From Fagopyrum homotropicum (taxonomy: Eukaryota > Streptophyta > Magnoliopsida > Caryophyllales > Polygonaceae): a DNA stretch of 64,000 bases. Below, piece after piece: positions 24,241 through 34,919 of this stretch. A model generated the notes under the pieces. It was not told where the DNA came from. It saw only the letters and a list, made by a program, of their open reading frames with translations, and did not search any database. Position 1 is the first letter of the stretch. Each line of letters begins with the position of its first letter. Both the position numbers and the translations under genes were made by a program. Location: NCBI GenBank assembly GCA_033239125.1, contig BSWB01000004.1:137466426-137530425 (forward strand). Direction: 5' to 3'.

Positions 24241-24737
24241 AGTAACACAAAATTACATAATTATAAATCAAACATATAAGTATCAATCATACACATGAGT
24301 ACAAAATCCAACTACTTGATATGCATTGTCAGATTTTGGACAGAAGGACAAATAATCTTGCATGCATCGTCCAAAGTTTTCATCTTCGTACCGAAGACTA
24401 TTCACATCCAACAACGCTCAAATCACAGTAGTGCTTAAATATAGATGTCAATGGCGGTAATAATGTATCAGGTTTGAGTCATACTTATACATCGACACAA
24501 TTAGTTTTAAAGTCAATTTAAAATTTTTAATTCACAACCAAAAACTTAAACTTAATCTTCCTCTCCCTGTGTAATATGGTACGTCTCCAACTCATGAAAT
24601 CATATGTATCTTTGTTGGTGGGCATTTCGATTTGCATTATTGGTAAGTATGTTCGCGGGTTAGTTCCAAGCTAGACAAATACAACAAGGTAATATGTCGC
24701 ACCTACTAAACAAAAGAGACGTGTCTCCATCCAATAT
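24241..24737. other. Unassigned DNA between the hAT MITE and the MULE relic
   Basis: No protein-like reading or repeat structure recognised. It may include the 3' part of the MULE to the right, but I could not identify its terminal inverted repeat. Confidence 0.35.
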
Positions 24738-25335
24738 CTATATGAGCAAAGCCTTGGGTAGTAAACACTCTTGATGATATCTCCCATTGGAGTATGGACA
24801 CTCGCATACAAATGCAAAGTTAAAAATTAGTTCACGTATTACATGCAAACATAACAATACTAATAGATAATGTGCAAAAGGGCAAAAGTAGTAGTCGTCC
24901 TCCGAATATCCAAACATTAGTGTGATTGCTCGGTATCCATAATTACCGTCTTCGATGACATCCTTAGCCAAAAGGACACGAGGTATCATAAACTTATGAA
25001 TCTCGTTCCCCCCTTCACCCAAGAATATTCTCCGTCACTACCTCTAGTACGCACAAAATTTCATAATCGTCCTCTAGGGCGGCTAGTAGAAGTCAAGTTC
25101 ACTAGCTCACCCTCGTCCTAACCCTCTACAACTTGGGCCCCTCTTCCACGTCCCGAACCTCGTGCACAATAAGGTCTATCTCTCCTCAAACTCAATTCAT
25201 GCTAAAACGCACTCTGCTCTCTCTTTTGTTGATTTCTTATGGACTTTCCGTGGTCTTAATACATTCCAACTCGTTTGATGTAGTGCTTCCAGTATTATGT
25301 CCTCATAACACAATGCCATTCACTAAAGTTGATCA
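24738..25335 (-). pseudogene. MULE-associated OTU-domain remnant
   Basis: The reading FMIPRVLLAKDVIEDGNYGYRAITLMFGYSEDDY resembles the start of the OTU-like cysteine-protease domain in many plant MULE transposases, whose active site is DGNCGYRA or DGNCGFRA. Here the catalytic Cys is a Tyr. Sequence before it (about 25140-25030) is Arg/Gly-rich in part, as in such proteins, but is broken by stops. The rest of the MULE lies at 29101-30290; the Copia element at 25336-29095 separates the two. Confidence 0.62.
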
Positions 25336-25457
25336 TGTGAGAATAGGATGAATTCCCCTTAGGGTTTCCGTCGACAGACGGCTCATATTAATAAGAATAC
25401 GAGTTTACATAATTACATTAGGGCACCCTCTATTTACAATAATTACATAAACTATCA
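25336..25457 (-). repeat. 3' LTR of the Copia element
   Basis: 122 bp, starting TGTGAGAATAGG and ending AAACTATCA on +, bounded by the gatca duplication on its left. Confidence 0.93.
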
Positions 25458-25788
25458 TACCCCGCAGTCGAAATTGGAGGAGGTCGTACAGTAAGACTGG
25501 ATCGAAAGTCTAAAACAATTGTCGGGGAAGGCCCTTTGTAAAAATATCTGCATACTAAAAATCCGAAGGTACGTGAAGAACTCTAACGTGACCACGGGCA
25601 ACCTTATCTCGGACGAAGTGCATGTCAATCTCAATATGCTTGGTCCGTTGGTGTTGAACCGGGTTGCTGGCAAGATAAGTAGCAAAGATGTTGTTAATGT
25701 ATACTATAGATGCCTTGAAAAGCGGGCAATGTAACTTAAGCTAAAGGTTGTGCAACCATGAACATTCTGATACAACATTGGCAACTCC

Positions 25789-26818
25789 TCAATATTCTGC
25801 CTCTGCACTGGATCTGGAAACTACAGATTGCCGTTTGGCTGACCATGACTTGAGAGCATTATTTAAGAAGACACAGTAATATGAGGTTGAACGGCGTGTG
25901 CCGGGGCACCCTACCCAATCAGCATCTGTATAGGCAATGAGATCAGGTTCCGGAGAAGAGGAGATGGTGATACCTAATGATGATGTGCTAGAGATGTATC
26001 GGATGATGCGCTTGAGAGCAGCAAAATGAGCTTCTTTGAGGTCGTGCATAAAAAGGCGCACCTATTGTACTGCAAAACTGATGTCAGGGTGTGTGAAGGT
26101 GAGGTACTATAATGCCCCAGCCAGACTCCGGTAAAGAGTCGGATCACTAATAGCCGGACTAGATGAACCACTTAAGTTGACGGACGTTTTAGCAGGGGTA
26201 GCAGATGGTTTTGTAGTAAGACATCTTTGGTCTTTCAACAAACAATCTCACGAGCGTATTTATCCTGGATAAGAATAAACTAGAGGATGTCCGTTGAACA
26301 GAAATGCCCAAGAAATAGGACAAAGGGTCTAAGTCTTTTAGGGTAAATTCCTTACTCAGAAGTTGTATCAGATGCTTGCGCAAAGCGTCAGAAGAAGCAG
26401 TAAGGATAAGGTCATCGACATATAGAAGCAGATAGGCAGTGTCGGATCCCTAATTATAAATAAAAAGAGAAGAGTCGCTCTTACTACCAATGAACCCAAT
26501 GTGATGCAGGAAACCTACAAAACGTTAAAACCATGCTCGGGGAGCTTGCTTTAGGTTATAGAGGGACTTCTGTAGAAGGCAAACATGATTGGGTCTGGAG
26601 GGGTCTTGAAAGCCTAGTGGTTGAAACATATACACCGTTTCGTTTAGATGTCCGTGAAGGAAAGCATTATGAACATCCAGATGGTGAATGAACCAAGAGC
26701 GAGATACTAGAATGATGAGAACCATACAGATGGTTGCTGGTTTAACAACAGGACTGAAAGTCTCATCACAGTCAATGCCAACCTGCTAAAAATATCTAGT
26801 AGCGACTAAACGAGCCTT
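25789..26818 (-). pseudogene. Copia RT and RNase H remnant
   Basis: RT blocks on the minus strand: HHLDVHNAFLHGHLNETVYM and LYNLKQAPRAWF (26700-26525), then LLYVDDLILTAS (about 26430-26395) with the catalytic YVDD intact, then LSYFLGISVQ (about 26310). RNase H follows with YTDADWVGCPGTRRSTSYY and SSAEAEY (26061-25789). Frame changes and stops separate the blocks, so no complete polymerase could be made. Confidence 0.9.
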
Positions 26819-27326
26819 GTATCGCTTTAGGGATCCATCAGACATGTACTTATGCTTAAAAATCTACATGCATCGCACAATATTAGCATCCTTCGGACGA
26901 GGTATCAGGACCCAAGTCTTATTCCACATAAGGGCTCGATATTCATCGAGCATCGCTGCGCCCAATACGGGTCTTGGAGAGCTACATTGTGGGATTTGGG
27001 GATTGGGGATATTTGAGCGGTCGAAACACATAAGTCAAAAATCGGTTATGGTTTAACAATTCTGGATTGACTTCGGGTTTGGGGCCAGTTCGGTAAAGAT
27101 GGGAGCGGAGGAGGTGGGGCGGGCTCATTTAAATAGTGGCCGACTGGATCATTGATTTGAATTTGGAAATGTGGGATAGCAGGTGGGCTGGGTGTGTTGG
27201 TATGAAGGCGTGCTAGGCCAGGAAGGGGAGAGAAGGCCTGATTAGGAGAGGACTAGACTGGGCCGGGTAAAGGTGGGTGAGGATCAGCAGGCCCAAACAA
27301 GGAAGAAGTAGGGGGAGGGCTGTCAT

Positions 27327-27985
27327 TCACGGATTGCGCTGGTTGGGACAATGGGCCATATGGCGTGGTGGGCCTGGAGCATCAGGGGCTGTTACAAGCC
27401 GATTATGGGCCAGCATATAAGGAGATGGGCCGTCATCTGTAGTGGGCGGTCTTATGGAGTCCGGGGAGACTCGGAAACTAGTAGCGAACGGAAAATTTGT
27501 TTCATCAAACATCACATGACGAGAGATGATTATTTTATTTGTCGCTAAGTTCAAACACTTGAATCCCCTATGGCGTTTAGGATATCTTAGGAAAACACAC
27601 GAAGTAGTGCGATGTTGAAGCTTGTGGGAAATGGTTGCACTTTGGTTTGGATAACAAAGGCAACCAAAGATCCGAAGATGAATAAGGGAAGGTGTAGTGA
27701 GATATAACACTTGAGTAGGATATTGATTTTAAATGGAAGTGGATGGAAGAATGTTTAAAAGATAGCAAGAAATCTCCACGATATGGGGCCAATAGAAGAT
27801 TGGAATGGAGGCATGAAATAAAATCGAACACATCATGTTGCTGATTGTTCAAATTATTTGTTCGGCCTTACCATTTTGAGGAGATGTATGAGGACATGAG
27901 AATCGAAAGATAATGCCATGGTCAACAAAAAACTTGTGGAATGTGGTGTTGTTTAACTCTCCTCCCATATCACTGTTGCAAATTA
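27327..27985 (-). pseudogene. Copia integrase C-terminal half, fused to the gag deletion point
   Basis: Starts with GGELNNTTFHKFFVDHGIIFRFSCPHTSPQNGKAE, the part of the integrase core carrying the second Asp region and the catalytic Glu. It continues with HLRIFGCLCYPN and NKIIISRHVMFDETNFPFA, then a Pro-rich linker. The zinc-binding N-terminus and first Asp are missing. Gag text runs directly into it at about 27985-28000. Confidence 0.85.
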
Positions 27986-27999
27986 GGCCGAATACTAGT

Positions 28000-28878
28000 T
28001 GGTTGGGCCTGGTGCAGAGGTGGGCTGAGGAATCATCACCCAGCCAAACTGGGGATGCCACGCCGCCCGACTGGGAGCTCCGCCACCATTCCGCTGCTTC
28101 CCTTTCCGGCCTCGACCACGCCAGGTTTGGGAGGAATCCGGTATAGTGGAGGAGCCGGATCGGTGCTGAGGTGGCGAGTCAGCTGGTGGGTGTGAAGAGG
28201 AGGCTGATGGCGCCCGAGAACGAGCGACAACATTAAGGGCCACTTGTGACGATCCGGAACCCGATTGAGCCGTTAATCTTGTTTCCTCAAGTTGTAATCG
28301 ATACTGAGCCTTGGTGAAGCCCAGAAGCGGATCGCTTTGGTGAATAAAACTTGTCGCGACATTATACTCAGCAGGTAATCCCGAAATTAGTTGAAGAACA
28401 AGGCGAATGTCAGGAACCGGCGATCCGACTCCTTTGACTTGATCCGCCAAAAATTTGAGTTGGAGACAGTAAGCGTTAATGAAAGCAAAGCCAGACAACT
28501 TACAGTTGGAGAACTCATGCTCGAGGTAGACGGCGCGGGTGTTTTTGTTATCTTGAAAGATATTTTTGACTCGATTCCATGCCTGAAGTGCGGTATCATC
28601 AGAGTCAAGGATTCGCAAGAGGATCTCACGCGAGACCGTGTTGTAGATCCATGAAGGACTGTTGCGTCAACTTGAAGCCATAACGAATCATCGATATCCG
28701 TTGGTTTTGGAACCGTTTCATCGATGTGATCGAGAACATTGTGAGCTTTTGCGGTGACGAGAAATAAGGTAACCCATGATGTGTACGGAGTGTCATGATC
28801 AAGGACTAGAGCAATGTTGTTTTTTATATTTGAGATTCCGAGGGCAGAGTGGAATGAGGGTTTCCGTTCTACAGCCAT
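28000..28878 (-). pseudogene. Copia gag remnant
   Basis: The start MAVERKPSFHSALGISNIKN (ATG at 28878) is followed by YTSWVTLFL and DDSLWLQVDATVL. A frame change follows, then AWNRVKNIFQDNKNTRAVYLEHEF, LKFLADQVKGVG and the LQLISGLPAEYN block of Copia gag (UBN2/gag-polypeptide type). The C-terminal Ser/Pro/Arg-Gly-rich tail ends at the deletion junction. The zinc knuckle is not seen. Confidence 0.88.
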
Positions 28879-28961
28879 CGAGAAAATCGGTGAAGGGGAA
28901 GGTGAGCGATCTAGGGTTTGAATGCCGGAAGAGAAGGGGAAGAGGGTTGAGAAGAACGAGA

Positions 28962-28973
28962 AGTCTGATACCA
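28962..28973 (-). other. Copia primer-binding site (initiator tRNA-Met)
   Basis: On the minus strand TGGTATCAGACT directly follows the LTR end, matching the usual TGGTATCAGA complement of the initiator tRNA-Met 3' end. Confidence 0.85.
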
Positions 28974-29095
28974 TGTGAGAATAGGATGAATTCCCCTTAG
29001 GGTTTTCGTCGAAAGACGGCTCATATTAATAAGAACACGAGTTTACATAATTACATTAGGGTACCCTCTATTTACAATAATTACATAAACTATCA
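28974..29095 (-). repeat. 5' LTR of the Copia element
   Basis: 122 bp, same ends as the LTR at 25336-25457, bounded on the right by the gatca duplication. Confidence 0.93.
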
Positions 29096-29100
29096 GATCA

Positions 29101-30290
29101 TTGTTAAGCGAATTTAAGTCCATCATCTATTTGAAGTTGTTCAACGTCACTATATACGTTTCGATGTGAATCGTGTTACCAACATCGTCCTTGGATCAAC
29201 TAAACCCCAAAACACTTGCTTAAAAAAAGAATGGATTTGATTGGTACCTTAATGGTAAGCGAGATTGCATAGCTTGTTAGAACTCATGGATACACGGGAG
29301 ACCATATGAATCCCTCCAATAGAAATCCCAACAAGCATTATCATTGAGTTTTTTTCTTCTAATAAATCCCCAACAACAACTCAAAACACTTGTTATCAAC
29401 TCTATCTTGAAGCAAGTCAAATATTGGGATGTGAGCTAACAAACGAATCATCTCACGCGACATCTTGAATGTAGCTTATGTATCTTCTAATCTTATCCTT
29501 CACCATTAAGCCAATGTTGTCAACCAACATCTAGAATCCACCAAGACTTGCACCCAATGTTTGTTTCAACAACTTGTGCCTGGACTCAATACGAACCTAT
29601 AAAGTAAAATATAATATAAAACTATAGTCCATACAAAAAAGACGGAACATTTAAATGAAAAAAAAATCTTACACATTTGTTGTTCTTGTGCCAAAAATGA
29701 AGATAAGAGTCACAGAAAATTCAAACAATAGTCTTCTTGTAGGGGATCAATACATCTCCTCTAAATTTGTCATTGATAACAACTTTGATTGTCAATGTAC
29801 CCTCATATCCGTCAAACGTCGCTTGTAACTGTCACTTGACTTTGATTTAAACAAAGCATTGCATTGAGACGCAAAAACTATGTGTGCCTCATTTGATCTT
29901 GTCACCGCCCATGACCAATTTTAAAGGTTGCACTTGATATGAAATGTACAGTACCATTTGTTTAAAGTCCATAAACACAACCCCATTGATTTAATGATAC
30001 CCAAACTCGATATGTCAAAATGAACTCCGGTATTTTTGGCTGCATATATGAAAAAACCTCAATAAAGCTCACTCGTACTGATCGGAGTTCTCCTTAGCCA
30101 AAAAACAAATGTGATGGCAACTTAGCCAAAAAAGAAAACAAATACTTTGATGATATGATAAGCTCTTCAATAAACTATTAAATAACTACTCTTTTGTTCA
30201 CTCGCTTGAACTATTGTTATGTTTGTTTGATTATGTTTGTTGCTTTGCTTTCCCTTGACCTTTGTGGCTTGTTTGCGAATTTGTGTACTA
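29101..30290 (-). pseudogene. MULE transposase remnant
   Basis: Minus-strand readings in shifting frames resemble plant MuDR/FAR1-type transposases. YLHFWHKNNKC (about 29695) and KLLKQTLGASLGGFWMLVDNI (29590-29530) match the usual HFGNTTTNRVE...HARLKRYLG...SFD..W segment, and YGLPCIHEF (about 29300) matches the zinc-binding HGLPCAHE motif. Upstream (30200-29700) is more decayed. Together with 24738-25335 it forms one MULE whose transposase-OTU gene was split by Copia. MULE ends were not found. Helitron sequence begins at 30291. Confidence 0.65.
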
Positions 30291-30321
30291 CTAGGATGGA
30301 CGCGCGTGCTACGTACGCGCG
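30291..30321 (-). other. Helitron 3' end: hairpin plus CTAG
   Basis: On +, CTAG (30291-30294) is followed after 6 nt by CGCGCGT (30301-30307), a 7-nt loop, and ACGCGCG (30315-30321). On the minus strand this is a GC-rich hairpin just before CTRR, the known Helitron termination signal. The base beyond CTAG on the minus strand is T, as expected for insertion between A and T. Confidence 0.9.
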
Positions 30322-31104
30322 CCGTGATTTATATACATTGATTACTTCGGTTTAACTGTAAGATGAAAAAACATATTTTTTTGAAATAATTCGTAAAATT
30401 TATAGCTAAACAATAAACAGAATAAAGTGATAGACATAGACAAGATATGTATTACAGTAAAAAGAATTGCCCGGTCGTTATCCATTACAACATTAAAGCT
30501 GAATAATAGATGAGGAAACATAATACTTTAGTTCTAATATAGACAAAAAAAATAGAATAAAAAAGTAGGCAAAGCCATCAGCTCCTCCAAATCATGTGTA
30601 GATGCTCAAGACCAAAAGCAAAACATAATTCCAATCCTGGCGAGTATCATCTGGCGGAGGAAGAAAAAGCTCAGAACTGAAGACCTGTCCAAGAAATCGA
30701 AAATCAGGCAATTGAAGAAAAAAGAGGCTAGGGAATAGAAGGAAAGAACAGAGAAGGTTGAAGACAAACCTGGCGACGAAATTGGCACAAAAGCCAAACA
30801 CGACGATCACAAAACCAGTAAACTAGAGATATAGAGCGAAACCAAAAACCCGAAAACAGAATTTGGGGAAACAATGAAGAAGACGTTCTACCTCATCGAT
30901 GAACCATATTTTGGAGAGGTTTGTGGAGGGAGAATGAAGCGGCGAAATCAATCTCATATGTAACAGTTTCTTGCGCCGCTCTTCAAAACACACTGCTGCA
31001 AAACAGATAAAAAAAAATATGTGAACGTTTTAGCAATCAACCATCTAAAACAAAAACCAAATCCAGCCATAAATTGTACCTAAACTGTAATCACTGACTG
31101 AAGT
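30322..31104 (-). other. Helitron 3' non-coding region
   Basis: Sequence between the helicase end and the terminal hairpin. No convincing ORF. A stretch at about 30600-30930 (minus) has T/C-rich leader-like character and could be captured host DNA, but I cannot identify a source gene. Confidence 0.4.
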
Positions 31105-32617
31105 TTATGCTATATTATTTCTTTGAATACTAGCTGGTTCTAATATCTCAAATGATACTATGTTTTTTATCGAGTTATTAAATCTTGCATCATAAATTTG
31201 ATTTTCGCGTCTGAAAATATTAAGGTTTTCCCTTCTTTTTGCTCTTGGAAGTGCAACATAAGTTTGCCCGTGAGCAACACATGGTTCTCGCAGATAGAGA
31301 CTTACTTGATCTAGAGTTTGTCTCTGAGATTTATTAATTGTCATTGGAAAATATAATTTTATTGGAAATTATTTTCTCCGAAACAAGAATGGTATTTGGT
31401 AATTGATGGTCTCAAAGTTATTCTAGGTATAAAGGCCTGCTCGCCCTTATAATAGTTTGTCGTTATTTCACATTGAATTAAATTTCTATGAAATGCTTTG
31501 CATATTAGTCTTGTGCCGTTACATAAACCATTTGGTGGATCGATATTACGTAGTAATATTACTGGACTATTTAATTTCAAAACAAGCTTATGTGGACTTA
31601 TTCCTAGAGGACATAAGCTATTGAAAAATTCTATCGGATATATGTTTGAGCCATCATCTATAATGGAATCGAAAATTAAATATGTTCTTTCCTCTCCCTG
31701 AAATTCATCAATTAATAATCTATTTATGTAGTCAACATCTTCATTTTTTGGTGTAAGAATTGCTCTTTTGGCGAATATCGAGAAATCTATATGAACATTA
31801 TATATTTTTGGAAAAACCGTATTAACTAGTGTTGTAGTCATGTTGTCAGTAATAGACTTACATTGTACCATTGAAGGTGGTATTTCAACATTTGCTTCTT
31901 CGTCACTTTGAAGTTCTCCATTTTCTAAACGCAAGAGAAAATTTGCAAATTCCGGATCTTCTTGCGCACACATGTTTTCTGTTAAACTAATTTAATTAAC
32001 AGCGGCCATAACTGAGACGTAACTAAACTACAATTAATTTTTTCTCTTTGTCCTTGATGAGGAACAAGTAGCACTTCTCTAAAGTCACCACCAAAAACAA
32101 GAATTTTACCTCCAAATAATTCCTTCGAGTTACATATCCTGTAATAATGCATTTAGCGACTCTATATTTTCTTTTCCATCGATGCTCCGCCCCATATTAT
32201 TAAAGATGCTTGCCGTTGAAGTTCTGTAAGATTGTTCTACTTTGAAACATTACATAGCTGATTGTTAGTATCATCAATTAGTATTTTGAATCAAGAATGT
32301 GCAGTTCAACCTGATGATAAGTTTGAAGTTGTTATACTTGATGTTGTCGTAGCTATAACTATTTTGTTCAATTTTCAGGTTTTAGCATATAAGACACAAT
32401 ATAGAAATGTCTTTCCTGTACCTCCAGGACCGTCAATGAAAAAAGATCCCGGCTTATTATCCTTAATTAAGCACGTTATCGCTTTATAAGCAACCCTTTG
32501 AGCGCTATTTAGCATATTTGACGCATTTATATACTGTTCCGGCTTCACGACGCTCATTGCATATGATATTTCACGATTACTTGTTGGTGAACTATTATCC
32601 ACTAAAAAAATATACAA
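31105..32617 (-). pseudogene. Helitron Pif1-like helicase remnant
   Basis: Walker A GPGGTGKTFLY lies near 32420 after LNSAQRVAYKAI. Sequence near 32215-32080 resembles the Walker B region (IIWGGASMEKK) and then GGDFREVL. A 204-codon piece (31973-31359) has ILTPKNEDVDYINRLLIDEF and SPVILLRNIDPPNGLCNGTRL. The last piece has MTINKSQRQTLDQVSLYLREP and HGQTYVALPRAKRRENLNIF (31344-31105), the C-terminal helicase motifs. Stops and frame changes separate the pieces, and Walker B is altered (WGGA in place of the usual WDEA). Confidence 0.9.
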
Positions 32618-32639
32618 TAATTCTATAATAGATTAATGA

Positions 32640-32955
32640 CTTTCCCATTGCCTCTAAGTACATGTCAATTTCCTCGGATGTTAACGGGCGTACCTTATTT
32701 GGAGTACTTGGATACTGCTGACAGTAATCATCTGATAACTGTTCATAATACTTGTCCCATAAGTTTTGCGGATTTACAGGTGTGAAAATGATAAACAAAG
32801 TTGTAAACAATCTCCGCATTGTTTTTGACATTTGTGTTCTAACTGCTTCAGGAGGAGATACCAACCTACCATTTTGGTAATCTTTAATTTCATTATGCAC
32901 AACAGACTCATCTTTTGTAACTGCAAAACTTATTTTATCATGTCCTTTGTACACG

Positions 32956-32992
<37 letters not shown>

Positions 32993-33480
32993 TAGCTCTA
33001 AATATCCGGGCAAGTAGATCAGGGCGATCCTCAAACTTTTCACCTAAAAGCATTTCCCGTTTTATTTCAGGCCATTGTGGATTACAAATCATCGTAATAA
33101 ACAAATCTAGTTTACCGTATTTTTGTACGAGTGCCATAGCATTAAGATATATTCTTTACATATCTCTAGGTCCACCTATAAATGACGCTGACAAGAATAA
33201 TGTGTTTTCCAATATCAGATACCCTCCTATAACCATCATTAACACTATCAACAACACCTTGATACAGTTCGCTTCGAATTGTACTTTAATTTCTACGTAA
33301 GAAATCTAATCTTGTAGTTTCTATTTTGACATACATATCGACTATATACTGCTGATATATCCTTCCAGCCTGTAAAATGTGATTACCTTGACGGATTTTA
33401 AATCTGTAACAGTAAAGTTTGCGGCAAGATATTTCCTGTCCTTCAGGCGGCGAAAACTGAATTTATAGAGAAAACAAGCA
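32640..33480 (-). pseudogene. Helitron Rep remnant lacking the HUH segment
   Basis: Minus-strand readings give the Helitron N-terminal domain: YQQYIVDMYVKIETTRLDFLRRN and SELYQGVVDSVNDGY (about 33370-33220), then MALVQKYGKLDLFITMICNPQWPEI and EDRPDLLARIFRA (33137-33000). The expected continuation with the HUH motif (typically GLPHAH) is missing; a (TA)n run at about 32955-32985 stands there instead. The later KYVYKGHDKISFAVTKDES block retains the paired-tyrosine region. The relaxase could not act. Confidence 0.85.
32955..32986. repeat. (TA)n microsatellite inside Helitron Rep
   Basis: A TA run encoding alternating Tyr and Ile on the minus strand, at the point where the HUH part of Rep is missing. 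Confidence 0.9.
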
Positions 33481-33703
33481 TTAAAATCTAAGTAATTTTC
33501 TGCAACACATGATCTTTGAAAGAGATTGTCATTTTACATATTTCTTCACGGGAAAGAACATCAGTTGTATCATTATTGGGGATCAAAATTAAAAAAGTAG
33601 ACTCATTGATCGATTGTTGATTTGTGCGTTTACTTTTCTTAATGCCTTAAAGCCACCCACACTCTCCTCGAGTAAACAACAAAGGATACTATAACGGATC
33701 ATA

Positions 33704-34488
33704 TCATCCGTAATAGTGCATTATTCTATAGGTTTTATTTTCGTTATCCAATACAACGACATATAGGCTGGTAATTTTATGTGAGTTTTCATTGTCTACG
33801 AGAATAGCAGCTACTTCGTCTGTAGTCGGAGCACTAAATACCCGCCGATCCAATGTTGGATTTTTCGAGATCAATATTTTTGTATCACAATTTACCGGGC
33901 GCCGTGACAAATTACGGAAAAAAGATGCATACGGATTTTGAGTCATTAAATCAATTATAATGGAGATGATGTCAGGGTTTAAATCGCTAAATGTGTTTAC
34001 TCGTTGTTCTCTTTCTTGTAATCCGTCAAAGAAATACAATTGTAAAAATTTGCATTTATCAGTCTGAGGTGATATGGTTGGGAGAAAGTGATATAGTTGT
34101 CCTTGTAACCGAATACATGTATCTCTTTAATTGTTTTTGCATTTATGTTATCATATCTCAAGGAACTGAAAGCGACGAAGTTGTTATACAACCTCACATA
34201 CTGTCTAAAATGATCATCGATGCTCGTATCATCAGTGAAAAGACGAAACAGCTGAGAGGGAAACGGGTTTGCTACCACCACGACACTACCATTCTGACAA
34301 CAAAAAGTAAGCGGCTCCAATTCAAATTTCTTGGCACCACATTTACTACATGGCGGCTGTGTACGAAGCTTTGAGGCGACCAAAGGCACATTGTCATTTC
34401 CCAATGCGGCATGAGCTTGTACACGAGGTATTCTGGCGCAACGCCTTTTTCGGGTGGATGATTTGAGCACATCATTTTCAAAATTCAT
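33704..34488 (-). pseudogene. Helitron N-terminal zinc-region remnant
   Basis: The ATG at 34488 starts a 163-codon piece with a CSKCGAKKFELEPLTFCCQNG zinc-binding segment and then VANPFPSQLFRLFTDDTSIDDHFRQYVRLYNNFVAFSSL, which precedes Rep in plant Helitron proteins. A frame change follows, then 33704-34039 with NPYASFFRNLSRRPVNCDTKILISKNP and DEVAAILVDNEN, also characteristic. No intact ORF. Confidence 0.88.
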
Positions 34489-34919
34489 TGTTTTTTCGTA
34501 TTTACAAATTTACGTGCAACCTGCAAAAGGAATTGCAACTATGTAATATGTCATAACCAAAAAGATAGGATCACCACTTACACAAAAGTTAAATTTGCAC
34601 TTTTGGATAAACCAAATGTGCTAACACCGAAAAAAGGGCTAAGAATACAGGCACAACAAGACAACAACCAATTCCGCAGTATGTATAATACCATAATATA
34701 AAATAATATGCCTCATCAATCGCCAAACTTGCTTTCTAAAGTTTTAGTTGAATTGTTTTTTCGTAAACTTCAAATTACTAAATTAATTGTATATACATAC
34801 GTCTTGTAAATTATTTACGTTAGTTTATTAGTAATTTAATATAAATCTTCAATATTTCATCATTTAACTGAAATATATCCATTATACTTAATTCTTAAAA
34901 ATTATGAAGAGAAGTTTTC
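34489..34919 (-). other. Helitron 5' flank, non-coding
   Basis: A+T-rich DNA upstream of the RepHel start with nothing recognised. No TC terminus found. Element D begins at 34920 and is preceded by ttttc (34915-34919), presumably its target site. Confidence 0.4.

Larger units (their letters stand above)
25336..29095 (-). mobile_element. Ty1/Copia element, internally deleted
   Basis: Two 122-bp LTRs (25336-25457 and 28974-29095) with TG...CA ends flank 3.5 kb. Target duplications gatca lie at 25331-25335 and 29096-29100. The LTRs differ at about 4 of 122 sites. The minus orientation is shown by the PBS at 28962-28973 and by gag, integrase, RT and RNase H order from high to low coordinates. 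The length of 3.76 kb is about 1 kb short of typical Copia elements because the gag end, protease and N-terminal half of integrase are deleted. Stops and frameshifts are frequent. Confidence 0.93.
30291..34919 (-). mobile_element. Helitron, decayed, 5' part cut by chromovirus D
   Basis: Coding remnants of the RepHel protein run on the minus strand: N-terminal zinc region (34488-33704), Rep (about 33480-32640) and Pif1-type helicase (32617-31105). The 3' terminus is CTAG at 30291-30294, next to a host T on the minus strand, with a 7-bp hairpin 6 nt inside, exactly the Helitron layout. The 5' TC end is not found before 34920, where D starts, so it probably lies beyond the D/A/B nest, right of the window. 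Confidence 0.88.

Noticed and set aside
32262..34374. Several + strand ORFs of 60-127 codons across the Helitron
   Set aside because: All are shadows of the minus-strand Rep, helicase and N-terminal remnants.
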